A DNA stretch of 64,000 nucleotides from Saturnia japonica (Eukaryota > Arthropoda > Insecta > Lepidoptera > Saturniidae). The translations under genes and the position numbers were made by a program. How positions within the stretch are numbered: position 1 is the first letter of the stretch; the number at the start of each line of letters is the position of its first letter. Shown here piece after piece: positions 18,871-30,688 of this stretch. Below the pieces are notes generated by a model. That model ran no database searches and was not told the origin of the DNA. It saw only the letters and a list, made by a program, of their open reading frames with translations. The stretch covers positions 14,485,327 to 14,549,326 of the forward strand of contig CM065313.1 of assembly GCA_033032175.1 (NCBI GenBank), given 5' to 3'.

Positions 18871-19129
18871 ATATCATTTATTATTCTAGTAGTATAATAC
18901 TGTGAAACGGAAACGTACGTTCTACTAAAATACTATAGACTTTGAACATTACGCAGGAGAGGATATTTTTTTTACAATTTCTTTTATATTTTTGCTTATT
19001 ATCATACCATTTGAATTGACGTATTAGGTATGTATGTATACTGTACATTATGATATGCAGTATGCTAAATTTTATCATATTAGATGTAAGTATGTGTATA
19101 ATAGTATAATAATACAATGTTTATTAAAA

Positions 19130-19650
19130 ACCAGCCGAGCCCGTGGTTTCACGCGCGTTAAATTTCTTCTTCGCTCCTTTTTATACGGCTATTACATTTC
19201 ACGATATTCAACAACCGATTTTCAGGGAGCTTGGCCACAGGATCATGCCTGGCTAATAGGGCTATTACACTACACGATCTACCACGATTTCGATCGACAA
19301 AAGGAATCTAGAATGCAGGTTCCGACCAAGGGCAAATTGTCGATCCGATTGCCTTCAACGCAACGATCGCGTAGTTTAGCTTCTCTTCAGAACGCCTAGC
19401 CGGAACATTTTTGCACTATCGTATAGTTAACGCAATAGAATAGTAATAGTTAAATTTTGTATATAAGGGGAAACAGCGACGCGTGAACGTAACGAGAACT
19501 AAAATTCAGCAGCCGGAACATCTTGCGCCAGTTCAGTCACCGCTCGATGAGCACGAACGGACGTGAAGTAGTCGTATGTTAGCCATTCGTCTAAAAAGCC
19601 CTAATATTTAACTGAAAGGTCGCGGGTGCGATCCCAGCACATGACTTTTT
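19130..19650 (+). other. GC-richer repeat debris, possible LTR or SINE remnant
   Basis: No gene seen. It contains GTATATAAGG near 19458, the block TAGCCGGAACATTTTTGCAC (19398 on), and near 19618 a tRNA-like box GGTCGCGGGTGCGATCCC. The TAGCCGGAACA block recurs at 40309. The mix suggests an old LTR or SINE fragment; class uncertain. Confidence 0.45.
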
Positions 19651-20037
19651 TTTAATAGTTTTATTAATATTCATTATACATCGAATATTTTAATATCTTT
19701 GACATGTTTTTATTATTATTTTTACAAAACAATCGGTCTTAAAGTATTTTCAAACAATCAGTTCCTGTTATATAACAATTTTATGGAATCATAATGTATT
19801 AAAATAAAGCAAAAGTACCCATATAGAAAAACACTGTTGTGAATACTGTGGTCACAACAAAAGTTACTTTTTTTTAATAATAATTCGACAGTGTCAGAGC
19901 GCCATGAAAACAAACGTACGCATCTCTCAAAGTTCGCTTTTCATAGCAGTATAATTTAATTAATTAATACTTAAAAAGAGTCGAAATCTTTACATTGAAG
20001 ATATTTGAGAAAAATTAAAACGGGAGGGGGCTTAGAA

Positions 20038-21010
20038 TCATTCATCAACCATATTTCGATAGTTTTTAAAATTGTTGTTTGTCTGTTGACGTGAAAACTT
20101 CTTTAGCATCGTTGTGATCAAAAAGTCCATGAAACGAAAAATCGACAATAAAAAGAGACAAACACATAAATTCATAAGATTTAACGTGGGAGAACATGAG
20201 ATAGGAACCCCCGGGTACAATGGTACAAAAGAGGTTTGTTGTCACGCAATAATAAATTTTATTACCTCACCAAAAGGCACGAAACAAAACCTTTTTATAC
20301 AACACCTTTGACATTCTGTTACTGATTGATATTGTGTTAGGATACTTTAGTCGTAGAAATGAAATTATTTCGGTTAACGGCTTCTGTACAAACAGTATAG
20401 GAATAATTTTGAATGATCAATGATGAGAAATTACACCACTTTCAGTTCGCACAGAAGTAACAATAGAGGGCGCCAAAATGCCAACCCTAATAAAATAAAA
20501 TTCTGGATTTAGCAAATTACGTTACCAAAGTACAAGTATGCATTTTGTCACAAAAACTCCCTAGAGGACGCTAAAATAAAAATATGTAAGTTGCAAATTC
20601 CAATACTACAAAAGTAGGTACGAATATTGAAAAGTACGAATTATGAGACGTCAAACAAACTCCCTAGATAGTTCTGAAAAGAGAGCGAAAATCTTGTCAG
20701 AAGATCCCACTTTATTTAGTTATTAGTTGGGAAAAGGCATCACAACAACCGTGGTATTTTGTATACGTGTGCGTATTATACGTTTGTATTTTTTTCAGAT
20801 GATATTCTCGTGGATATTTCAAATATGGAAGGTGATGCCTTAATTGAAAATGATATTGTGAATAATGATTGTGAGTGAGTACTTGTATGTAAATTTTCAT
20901 AAACTTTAAATTAGTGTGTATTAGATCATTTTCTGAATTTAAAAAAAAACATAGATAAGAAGGTTTCACTTCTACCACGTGTGAATTGATTTTTTTGTCT
21001 GTTGGTCGGT
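20038..21010 (+). repeat. dispersed repeat, copy A, with extra central segment
   Basis: Segments 20085-20345 and 20838-20990 match, in order, a copy on the minus strand at about 48970-49440. In that copy they are adjacent. The roughly 490 bp between them here ends with a splice-acceptor-like TTTTTTTCAG before ATGATATTC. A short frame beginning MKRK occurs in both copies. This may be a fragment of a transposon gene with an intron; I do not recognise the protein. Confidence 0.55.
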
Positions 21011-21539
21011 ATGTTTGAACGCCAATCACGCAAAAACTACTGAACCGAATTTAATCAAATTTGGTATGATTGTAGTTTATAGTTAGCAAATATATTTAGG
21101 ATGCATTTTTACACGTATAGACATTGATAATGCGTTTAAGTTATGTACATATAAAAAAGAATTTTGTAATATATTTTACATATTCAGTGAAACAAAGTGA
21201 AAGTATACCTAATTAATCCTTACTTAATAAAATAAAATCAACAACAAACGTGTATGACGAAATGGTTTCTCTTAAAAAGTTTTAAAAAAGTCTGCGAGAG
21301 CATATGGCTGTCTTTTAAGTTTTACGCAATATGACCTTTTTTATGGTAATAAAATTTGTTCTAAAATAATTAATTATTTGCGAAGGTGTTTCTATATACA
21401 TGGTATTAATCCTTATTGAAATAAATACGTTATTCATCATAAGTATTTACTTTTGAACACAATTGCCCTTTACAGTAATTGATTTAAATGAGTATCTTAG
21501 GAGATATCACAGTTTTAAAATAACTCCGCAGCAAAATAA

Positions 21540-21662
21540 TGATCAAGTATCAATGTAGGAGGCAGGTGGTACCTGTAATACAGTTCCTACGACCCACTCT
21601 CTCTATCCTTTTCTCTCTCACTCTTATATGACACAGACGAAGTTGCGCAGATCAGCTAATTT
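21540..21662 (-). repeat. RTE-like repeat fragment
   Basis: The minus strand reads GCGCAACTTCGTCTGTGTCA, the start of the family also seen at 5625 and 61907. Confidence 0.65.
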
Positions 21663-23311
21663 TCAATAAAATCATTAAATGAAATAAAGAAGGATTTATT
21701 TATAAGAAAGATATTTGAGACTACAGATAATTAAAATTATTTTACAACTACTTACAGTAACAAAACGGAAACACATGTATTATTTATTCCCTAACAGTAT
21801 TCATAAATGGCGGTTTACGGCTTTATTTAAATAATCTAGAAGTTGGTTTGATATATATATTATCACACTTAAATATAGTTTCATTAAGCACGTATATAAA
21901 TAATTTGAAGCTGGGCTTTTATTATTATTTATAAACATATTTTAATGATATTTTGAAATGGGTAAATAAGTAATAATATCTATTCTATGTACATTTCTAC
22001 GATACACATCGTTGTTTGGTGTTTTTGTACAATTAAGATTTTTATTAAATTACACTAAACAGACATAAGTACTATAAAGCGTTATTATTCACAGGAAAAT
22101 ACTTCCCGTGTGAGTACATAATTATATTAACGAAAATATTGTTTTGTTGATTTTTTTTTTTACATTATCTAAAAGTAATATTGACATTTCTTATACCCAA
22201 TACTTATTAACTGACCGATAATATAAGCATCCCGTGTACAAAATTTCATAAGAATCGGTCAAGCCGTTTTGAGTTAAATGCGGACATACAAACAGACAGA
22301 CAGCCACCAAAAATATTTAATGGCATATTTATGTTAATATTTATATATATTAATCGTTCATATAATATGCGTATCGGGAAATGTTGGAAAAACATTAAAA
22401 GTACAGGACAGGACTACAGATTTATCAATACAGACAGCTATATTTGATGTAACTAGAAAGAGGCCTTAAATATTAGGTGCGGGATGCGGGTAAAATATGG
22501 AACTCATTGCGTTAATATGGTGACTCGTAGCGTATGTAATATATCTCGACGATAGCTCTTCTTCAAACTAAATTAAATGTCACTCGCAGCGAAGGCCTTC
22601 CAAGCTAGGTTTTTAGCGGCGGTTGTACAAAGTTCATCGGTTATATCACTATTTATAGCGTGCAGCGTTGACCGCGTGGCGATGCGCTTGCGTTCCGAAA
22701 CAGACTGTTTGCGAGGGGAGAGTAGGGGAGGGGGATGGTTATGAGGTGGTAGGTTTAGCGGAAAATATTTAATGCCTTATAATTAACACGCGCCAACAAT
22801 ATTCATATATTAACAAAAAAAACCAGAGAAAATCATAGGATGGGTTTATCACTATGCGTATTGTGGTCGCAATCCCTGCCACCCCGCTATATTACTGCAT
22901 ATGCACCGGCTGATTTCGGAACACGACAAACTAAAAGAAAATCATAGATGGGTTTATCACTGATTGTATGGTATTGTCATTATATGCCAATATGAATCCA
23001 ACACATTAACCGTCCCAATAAAACTACAAAAATAATTAAAATCTTACCTTATTGTACCGACCTAAGGGAAGGTTGTTTGAAAAACGTGAGACCCCTTTTA
23101 TTCCTTTCTTACCAAAAGCATAACTATGAATGGGTTCTTCATACAAACTTTCACCCAAGTTTTATTTTCACCACATGTGGAATAACACAATGAAATAATT
23201 CACTTGCAGCAAAACTGTATAATCCAGATAATTTCCAATAGGTATATCGCTTAGTACATATAAACGCCCGCGAGCCGCGGTTTGACGGCGTCATAAAATA
23301 AAACCGCCATA
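21663..23311. other. intergenic with a GC-rich patch
   Basis: Mostly A+T-rich with an RTE-type piece at 22190-22320. A GC-rich patch at about 22560-22790 lies some 500 bp before the THAP-like exon and could be a promoter or 5' exon, but nothing specific supports that. Confidence 0.4.
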
Positions 23312-23388
23312 ATGCCGTACTGCGTAGTTAAACAGTTTAAAAACACTTCAGCCAATCTTAAAAAGAATACTGGACTATCATTTAATAG
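23312..23388 (+). pseudogene. THAP-domain first exon, degraded
   Basis: An ATG followed by MPYCVVKQFKN, then KKNTGLSFNR up to a GTAATT donor at 23389, leaving codon phase 2. This is the layout of a THAP zinc-finger first exon, where Met-Pro-x-Cys opens the domain and the exon ends near FHRFP. The second zinc ligand (Cys at the CxxxC position) is Phe here, so the finger probably cannot fold. It may be the 5' end of the P-type transposase gene at 26155-27514, since P transposases and THAP9 start with this domain. I did not find the exons between. Confidence 0.5.
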
Positions 23389-26154
23389 GTAATTATTAGA
23401 AATAGATTTCTTTTTAAGTATAACAATATCAATAAATTAACAAACTTGTTGACGTTGACAACGCTGTTATTTCATAAACGGTTATCGTGGAAGCTGATAT
23501 TTCTCTCTTACACACTTTCATCTCCCATTTTTTACCCTTAAAGTTTTATTTTCGCTTCAAAAAGTACCGTATGTCCTTTCCCAAGGTCCAATCTATCTCT
23601 ATACCAAAATTCATCAAAATTGGTTCAGCGGTTTAGGCGTGAAAACGTGACAGACAGAGTTACTTTCGTATTTGTAATATTAAGTATGGAAATACAATTT
23701 TCGGCTTGAATAAAGCTCCAAAGTTATTGTTCCGAAGTTACATAAGTCTAGCACTCGAACAAACTAACCTTAAGGTTAGTTGTGAATATCCAATGTTGAG
23801 AATAAGATGCAGTAAGACGAAGTAATAACGCATAAATGAACATTATTGCGAAGAAACAAGCGCTAGGGTAGAAACCTATTTCATATAACTAAATCTACGT
23901 TCAAGTTGCATATAAATGTAACTTATTCCACTAAGGTGTCTAAAAATTGGACTTCGGTAAAATGAATAAATAATCTATACCGGAGCTTCTATTACTAGAC
24001 ATTGCAGAAAATAACGTACGACAATAAAATCTAGAGAAGAAACGAAACACTTTATAATTCAGTCTAGATGAGCTAAAATGTTCATAAAGAAGATGGGAGA
24101 GATTGAAAAACTTTCTCTTCATTTTGCTCTGGCTACGGAAACAAATATTTCATTATGTTTTCTATTATCCGCGTATTGCGTTGAAAGGTCTTTTGAAATT
24201 AATTTTGAAACTCACGAGTCACACTCGACTTTGTCTCGAGATACACTAAGATGTTATTAGTAAAAAGATCGGCCTAAAAAATAATGCTTCTTACTTATAA
24301 CCGAAAATTATATGAGTAGAATATTTATTTTGTACGTCTCTAGCTTAAAAATGGACAAAATTCCAACCCCATTTTACTTATCCCTTAAAAATCAGTTTTC
24401 TTAAAGTCATTCGTTATGTGATTAAGCACGGCATAAGAATATCGGAGATCTAAGTAATATATACGTAAGGAGTACGTCATAAAAGAAACCTGTCGTCAAA
24501 AAGTAATATTTGTAATTTCAGTATTTTCTGCTCTTCATAGATCTCTTTTAAAAGGATTTCAAGATGATCTGAGATAAAATTTATTTTACTCTTTCAGAAA
24601 ATTCTCAGTTAACATAAAATTGAATATCCTTTTGCACAATTTGTTTTTTTTTTTTTTTTTTTGTATTCAACTAGCTCTAAATGAGATCATCGAAAAGAGC
24701 AAATATGTAACAATCGAAGATGAAAATGAGATATAAAAAAGATCAAAACAATATTGTACACTCACAAAACAGCAAATTACAAATTTCAACTACATAAAAA
24801 GAACTGTTTGACCTGATAAATTGGAATTGTGTTGAACATAACTATTTCTTATATTATGTCAGGGTAGCGGTGACAGGCCAATATCTTTTCTTGACACATT
24901 TTTATTTTGTTTCCGTGAGAAGTGTTATTTTCTGTTGTAAGTTTTAAGGCTATTTTTATGTAAATATGTAATTATATAATATTGCTGCGATCAGTTAACG
25001 ATGATTACTACACAAAATAATAGAAACAGTTGAAAATTTTAGAACAATGCGCTTGGCCGGGAAACACTCGTGAGTTCATCAGCATTTGCCACTATTAAAA
25101 GCCCAGTTGATCCTGTAGAGCTTTAGCACATCCTGACCGGAGCGAATTACAGATCTATGATCATACTAGCTGTGCCTGCGGCTGCGCTCACGTAGACTAC
25201 AGAACTAATACCGTCGACCGGGCACCCTTGCGAATCCATGCTTTTTGGGTGTGGACATCGCTCTCGCTGTCATTTTTGTAGGTCTTTTGAATTTTTACAA
25301 TTATATGTAACATCTATACAATGAAAAAAATTGAAGTGTCTGTTTGTAATATCAAAATAATAGATTTTTACTAAATGCATATGAAAGTACATACGATACA
25401 TATAACAAAACACCAATTTTTAAAATTTTTGGCTGTCTGTCTGTTTGTTTCGGGTAATCTCGGAAACATTTAGACCGATTTTGACGGGACTGTCACTGGC
25501 AGATAGCTGATGTTATAAAGAGTAACTTAGTTTACTTTTATTTTAGCAAAAGTATAAGGAATCTGTGCAAATTAAAAAAACCGGTCATGGTGAATTAATT
25601 CGGGAGCTTAAATGGCTTACGCTGAGTAAACCATAATAGATATATCAAACGCATGTACCACATAATTGTAGATATTACAAAGACCTAAAAAAGTCTGCAA
25701 AAACATGTACACGGTGCACTTAAATCGGTTTTTGTTTTGAAGTATACGTACTCAGTCAAGGGCGTACTATTGTGACAGAGCGATAAATAAATAAACAAAA
25801 AATAAAAAAATAAAAATCTTGAAATAATAAAATACGGTTGTTTGGTAATGTATTGAATTTCTTAAGCTCGCTGCAATCAGGCTCTGTCAACTCGCCTATA
25901 TATTTTAACACGAAAAGCTCGCGCATCTATTTCACTCAACATGGGAAAAATCCATAAGCGTACCCGCTACGTTTCTCTTTCACACAAAGAAACACTCACA
26001 CAAAGGCATACTCATTGTTATTCTTCCGCCATATTGGTCTGTGGCCGCCATTTTCATTGGAATTGTCAAAATTGACAAAACAAATTGAACCGCCATTGTT
26101 CGTTGTTCATAATCTTAACATTATTAAACATTTTATATTTGTTAATTTGTGGAA
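23389..26154. other. intergenic or intronic, repeat-bearing
   Basis: No supported gene. It contains a GACAGACAGAG-type RTE tail at 23560-23700, a 22-bp poly-T near 24641, and a fold-back of RTE-like pieces at 25160-25720 (25255-25310 plus, then 25315-25720 minus). If the THAP exon and the P-type gene belong together, this is an intron. Confidence 0.5.
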
Positions 26155-27514
26155 TTGTTAATTTACTCGAGATGGAGTAAAAATATTTGTTTTAAAGAAT
26201 ATTATCAAGGAGGTAGTATTTGCAATTTTTAAAGCTGGATTCACAGTTAGAGCCACAGTTAGTGATCAAAGCTCTGCCAATGTTGCAGCTAATAATATCG
26301 GACTCAAATAGAGAACTTGTACGCAGTGAAGGCTACAATGATAATAATGTTTCCTATAACATTAATAGTAACCGGCTATATCACATCTATGATGTACCTC
26401 ATTTACTAAAATGTTTTCGCAATAATTTTTAGAAGAAAGATCTTCTCATCGGTAATCGGCGTGCTAAGTGGGAGTACATTGAAATTCTTTATAAAGTAGA
26501 TGGAAATGGTGGACGAGCAAGAAGCACTAAACTCACCGACAAACATGTTAAACCTACATCATATGATAAAATGAAGGTAAGTAAAATTCTCACTGACCCA
26601 TCTCAAAAATCAACCTGTATAGGCGTGAAATCATTTATATACACTATGTACCTATGTAAGTAAAATTATTAAAATCCCAGTCGCATGTGAAGTTTATCAA
26701 ATGACCACTTTGCTTGACAAAAGTGATGTATGATTGCCCATACTAAAGAGATCTCAACATATTTTAGTCATTTTCATCTCCAATACTACTGAATATATAT
26801 TTACTAGCTGGTACCCGCGACTTCGTCTGTATATTATGGATACTAGCTTTGCCCTGCATTATTTTTTTATTTTATAAATAAAATTACTTTATTGTATATT
26901 TCCAGGTCAAACTAGCTGCTCAAGTATTCAGCAGACAAGTGGCTACATCGCTTGAAGTTTATATGAAGTCCCTGCTTTTGCTACAGGAGCATGAATATTC
27001 TATTCCGAATGTGGATATTGATAATGATCTTTTCACAGTAGAAATACTTTTATTTATAAATTATTTGTTTGATAGTTTAAATGGTTTTGGTCACTCTGGT
27101 TATAAATTGCAACATGCTCTATCTTTAAATTCTGAACACATAGATTTCTGGAATAATGCTGTGAAGAAACTAAATTCAATGTGGTTTGATTCTTCCGTTG
27201 AAAGGGAAAGCATGCCTTTGAAGCATTTTATGCATAATATTAAAACTATGAAACATCTGTGGTCTGATTTACGCTCTATTGAGGGTGTAAAATTTTTAAG
27301 TCTCAGACGACTAAACCAAGATCCATTAGAAAAATTTTTTGGTCTAATAAGAGCACATGGTAATTTCAATACCAACCCAGATTGTACTCACTTTGTCTCG
27401 GCTTATAAAACTTTATTAATTAATAACATCACTACTGGTAAGTCATTATTTACAAATTGTGCTAATGATGATGACAAAATGTTAGGTATCCTTCAAAATT
27501 TAGTAAACCAATAA
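26155..27514 (+). pseudogene. P-element/THAP9-like transposase, broken
   Basis: Resembles the P-element transposase family. Early part in one frame: LKNIIKEVVFAIFKAGFTVR then VSDQSSAN, the first catalytic-Asp region. After a frameshift: YHIYDVPHLLKCFRNN, then a stop at 26430, then KLTDKHVKPTSYDKMK. An intron follows at 26577-26905 (GTAAGT to TTTCCAG, phase 0), after which VKLAAQVFSRQVA continues in register. The C-terminal part has LNQDPLEKFFGLIRAHG, the family's conserved end block. One stop and at least one frameshift make this copy dead. Downstream sequence to about 27660 still looks partly coding. It could be a decaying domesticated gene or an old transposon. Confidence 0.85.
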
Positions 27515-29879
27515 AAATATGGATCATACATTGATAATTTTCAAACTGACGACACTGAATTCATAGAGAATTTTATTCCCCCTGAGAATGTTCATTGGAA
27601 CAAAAAATTGATACTACATTGTACAATTGTGAGATGCACAAAGAAACTTTTCTAAAAGCTTTTTGGTTATTTGTTATTTATTAGAATGCAAGTAAAACAA
27701 TGGTGCATTAATTTTAACAGACGAATGCATAATATTGATTCCAGATCTAAAGATGTAGAAATGGAAAGTTTAATCCATACTAAAGCTACAAAAGGATTTA
27801 GTTACAGATCAGTTAGAAGGCGTAGTACTACATAATCATATTTAACTGTATAGGTACTACTTATTATTATCATAGTTTCTGCAACTAAAATTGTCTTTAT
27901 TTTAATTCCTCTATTAAGTATGCAAATTTTGTTTACATTGTTTTTAAAATATAGTACTACTACTAGTTGTAATATATTATTAATAATTCATTGTTATTAT
28001 TAGGTAATGTTCTTAGTTATCTAATGTAACATTGATTGATTAAATCAGAATCAATTATAAAATAAAATTTAAAACATGCATGAATATACTCACATGTATT
28101 GTTATGATTTTTAAGGTAAATAATAATTATGTAATTCTAGTATGTAATCATGTAGCATAATCTAGCATATTTTCTTTGTTTCTAATTACTTAATTAGGCA
28201 TTATGTGTAATATTTACTAATTATTCATACAAATATTTTATGAAGCATGCAAATTTGTCTGGTGTATTTTTTAACAACATTCATGATTCATATTAAGAAA
28301 ATTATTTTATAAGTATACTTTTAATAACTTTTGTTTTATGTTAATATTTTGTAATGTTTTTATTCTTATGATCTTAATTAATTAATTGTAATATGAATTT
28401 GTTTTCCCTGTCTGTAATAATATTGAGAAATAAGTTGTGAGCGATTGATTTTTATATTGATGATTAATTCTGTTATTTCTGTAGTTTTTGTCTACATTCA
28501 TGAGTCATATTAAGAAACTTATTTTATATACTTTTAATAACTATTGTTTTATGGTAATATTTTTATTCTTATGATCATTTAATTGTAATAATGTTCCATT
28601 TTGTATTTTCTTTTTTCTGGTTTCACTTTTAGTTCCATGCGCTCCGTCTTTCTTTTATTGAATGGCAACTGTTCTTACTGTTATTACACATTTCAGCCAA
28701 AGTCAATGTTAAACAATAAGTATTTACCCAAATGTAATTATCTATCTTGCAATATTCAAACATAGCTTCAACAAGATTGAGGCTCCATTTTTAAAATTTT
28801 ACAGGGAGTTTTATGTGAGCTTAAAATGCATGTTCCCAGTTAGGTATTTATAATCCACTTGTGCAAAATAACCAAACTACATCACGTAAAATGTCGCCAA
28901 AATTACACAATATAGAGCCAACATAAGGTATGAATTAAAATAAAAACCACCACATAACACTTCAAGATCCCGCCGAAATTCCTAGGTCTGAGGTTTTAAA
29001 ACAATGCATAAAGCCGGTCCTAAGCCCGTGAAGTATGAAAGGAAAGTTTTATGGCATGTTAATATTTGTAAATCCCAATAAGAATAAATATTATGTAATC
29101 CTTACGTTTCTTTTATTTTAAGACTCAGTTTGGTAAAATGGTTGCCGTCGCAAAAATATCGATAAAAACCGGTATTTTGTTTAGTAAAATACCGATTGAC
29201 ACGAAAATACATCACTAGTTTACTTATTTACCGTAAAATACCGATTTAAATCTATGATTCCATCACTAATGTAATTTGACAAGTACCATATATACAAATA
29301 TAATGAGGGAAAGAGAGAGGTAGCGGACGGCTCATTAGGCCACTTCAAGAGTAAATGCGATGGAGATATCAATCATGAATGAAATGTATAAATTGGTATC
29401 TATAGATAAGTTGTGTATGTGTATCGTCTGTGAATATGTGTAAATCACCTCGCTAACGAAACAAAACGATTGTTCTAAGATGGTCGTCTATCCTCTGGTT
29501 ATTGGTCTATGGCTGCAATCTTTAAAAAGGGTAGGTATATTCGCGACTAGCCGTTAGGTGTAGGTATAAGGTAGGCTCGCGCCCCGTACCCCGCCGCACC
29601 CCGCCATGCTAGGTGAAGGTCTCTCACCTTACGTTGTAGTACTATGTACTATGAGTACATACATTACCTACACTTCTGTTATTAATACCGTCAGAAATAC
29701 TAGTTTCTCTAAATAATAAAAATTAATAAGTAATCTTACATTAATATCCTAGGATATTAATATTATACTAATTAGGATACTAATATTAAAGGATAGCGCG
29801 TACTTCAGGCGTATTTAAAAAATTTGAATCATTTTATTTACAATAATTGAATAATTAAATGTCATTTAAATACATTATT
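27515..29879. other. A+T-rich intergenic
   Basis: Probably the decayed 3' end of the P-type unit followed by repeats. A piece at 28843-29010 matches the insert nested in the first mariner. A GC-richer patch at 29540-29620 has no feature I recognise. Confidence 0.5.
28843..29010 (+). repeat. second copy of the mariner-nested repeat
   Basis: Shares the order TATTTATAATCCAC, CCAAACTA(C/T)ATCACG and CTTCAAGATCCCGCC with 3590-3737. Confidence 0.65.
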
Positions 29880-30437
29880 TTCACAGTTATTTTATTTACA
29901 CTACTTGTACTGAAGCAATTGTACAAAATGTTGTCCGTTCATGTCAATACTCAATTGAGCCCGTTTCTGCAAATTCTCTATAAGTTTCCGTAAAGTATTT
30001 GTGTCCTGTTTCACTTTACTAAAAGCACGAATGATTTTTCTTTTTAAACTGTCCACAATACGGGTTTCCTCTGTATAAACAAGTCTTTTCACTTCAGACC
30101 ACAAAAAAAAGTCTAGTGGAGTCAGGTCTGGGCTTCTCGGTGGCCAAGGCACAGGTCCGCCCCGCCCTATCCATCTATCACTAAACCGATTGTCCAAATA
30201 AGCGCGCACTGGCCGCGCGTAAAGTCCCGGGCAGCCATCTAGCTGGAAAAATAGTCCTTGTAGATATGCTAACGGGACATTCTCCAGTAATTCAGGAATA
30301 ACGTTCGTTAGCATATCTAAAAACGTGCCACCGGTCAAATGTCCCTCTATGAACACAGTACATTTGCCAACTGTCGGTTGGCGCAAATCCTTCCGATTCC
30401 TTCGGTGGCAGCGCGAGGGTGGTAGAGGCGCGGGCAA
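29880..30437 (-). pseudogene. DD41D mariner-like transposase fragment
   Basis: A 178-codon frame covering the C-terminal catalytic part of an IS630/Tc1/mariner transposase. The second Asp is in FFQLDGCPGLYARP (residue 67) and the third in PRSPDLTPLDFFLW (residue 109); 41 residues lie between them. That is the DD41D spacing described for rosa-like mariners, as opposed to 34 in classical mariners. The N-terminal DNA-binding domain and first Asp are missing and no terminal repeats are evident, so this is a truncated copy. It lies next to, and in the same direction as, the Tc1 element, but the two are unrelated insertions. Confidence 0.8.
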
Positions 30438-30688
30438 AGGTTGTCCGCCGCGGGTGCATACCTTTCACTTTTAAAACTCCTTTAGCTAGCGGCTAGCGAG
30501 TTTTATTATATCGCCGTCAACTGTTACGTCATGCCTATGCTGTAGTAATTATTTCAAATTCGATTTCATTTATAATGACAAATTTTATGATTTTAACTTT
30601 TTTTTACTTATCAAATCTAATATTAAATGGTTTTATATGAGTACGTACATTCCGAAAAATAAACCGATTCTATTCCACGGTGTATATA

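Noticed and set aside
19600..19640. tRNA gene
   Set aside because: Only a B-box-like stretch is visible; there is no cloverleaf or matching acceptor stem, so SINE or retroelement debris is likelier.
26031..29530. Possible terminal repeats of the P-type element (TATTGGTCTGTGGC and TATTGGTCTATGGC)
   Set aside because: They are in direct, not inverted, orientation and short, so they do not support element ends.
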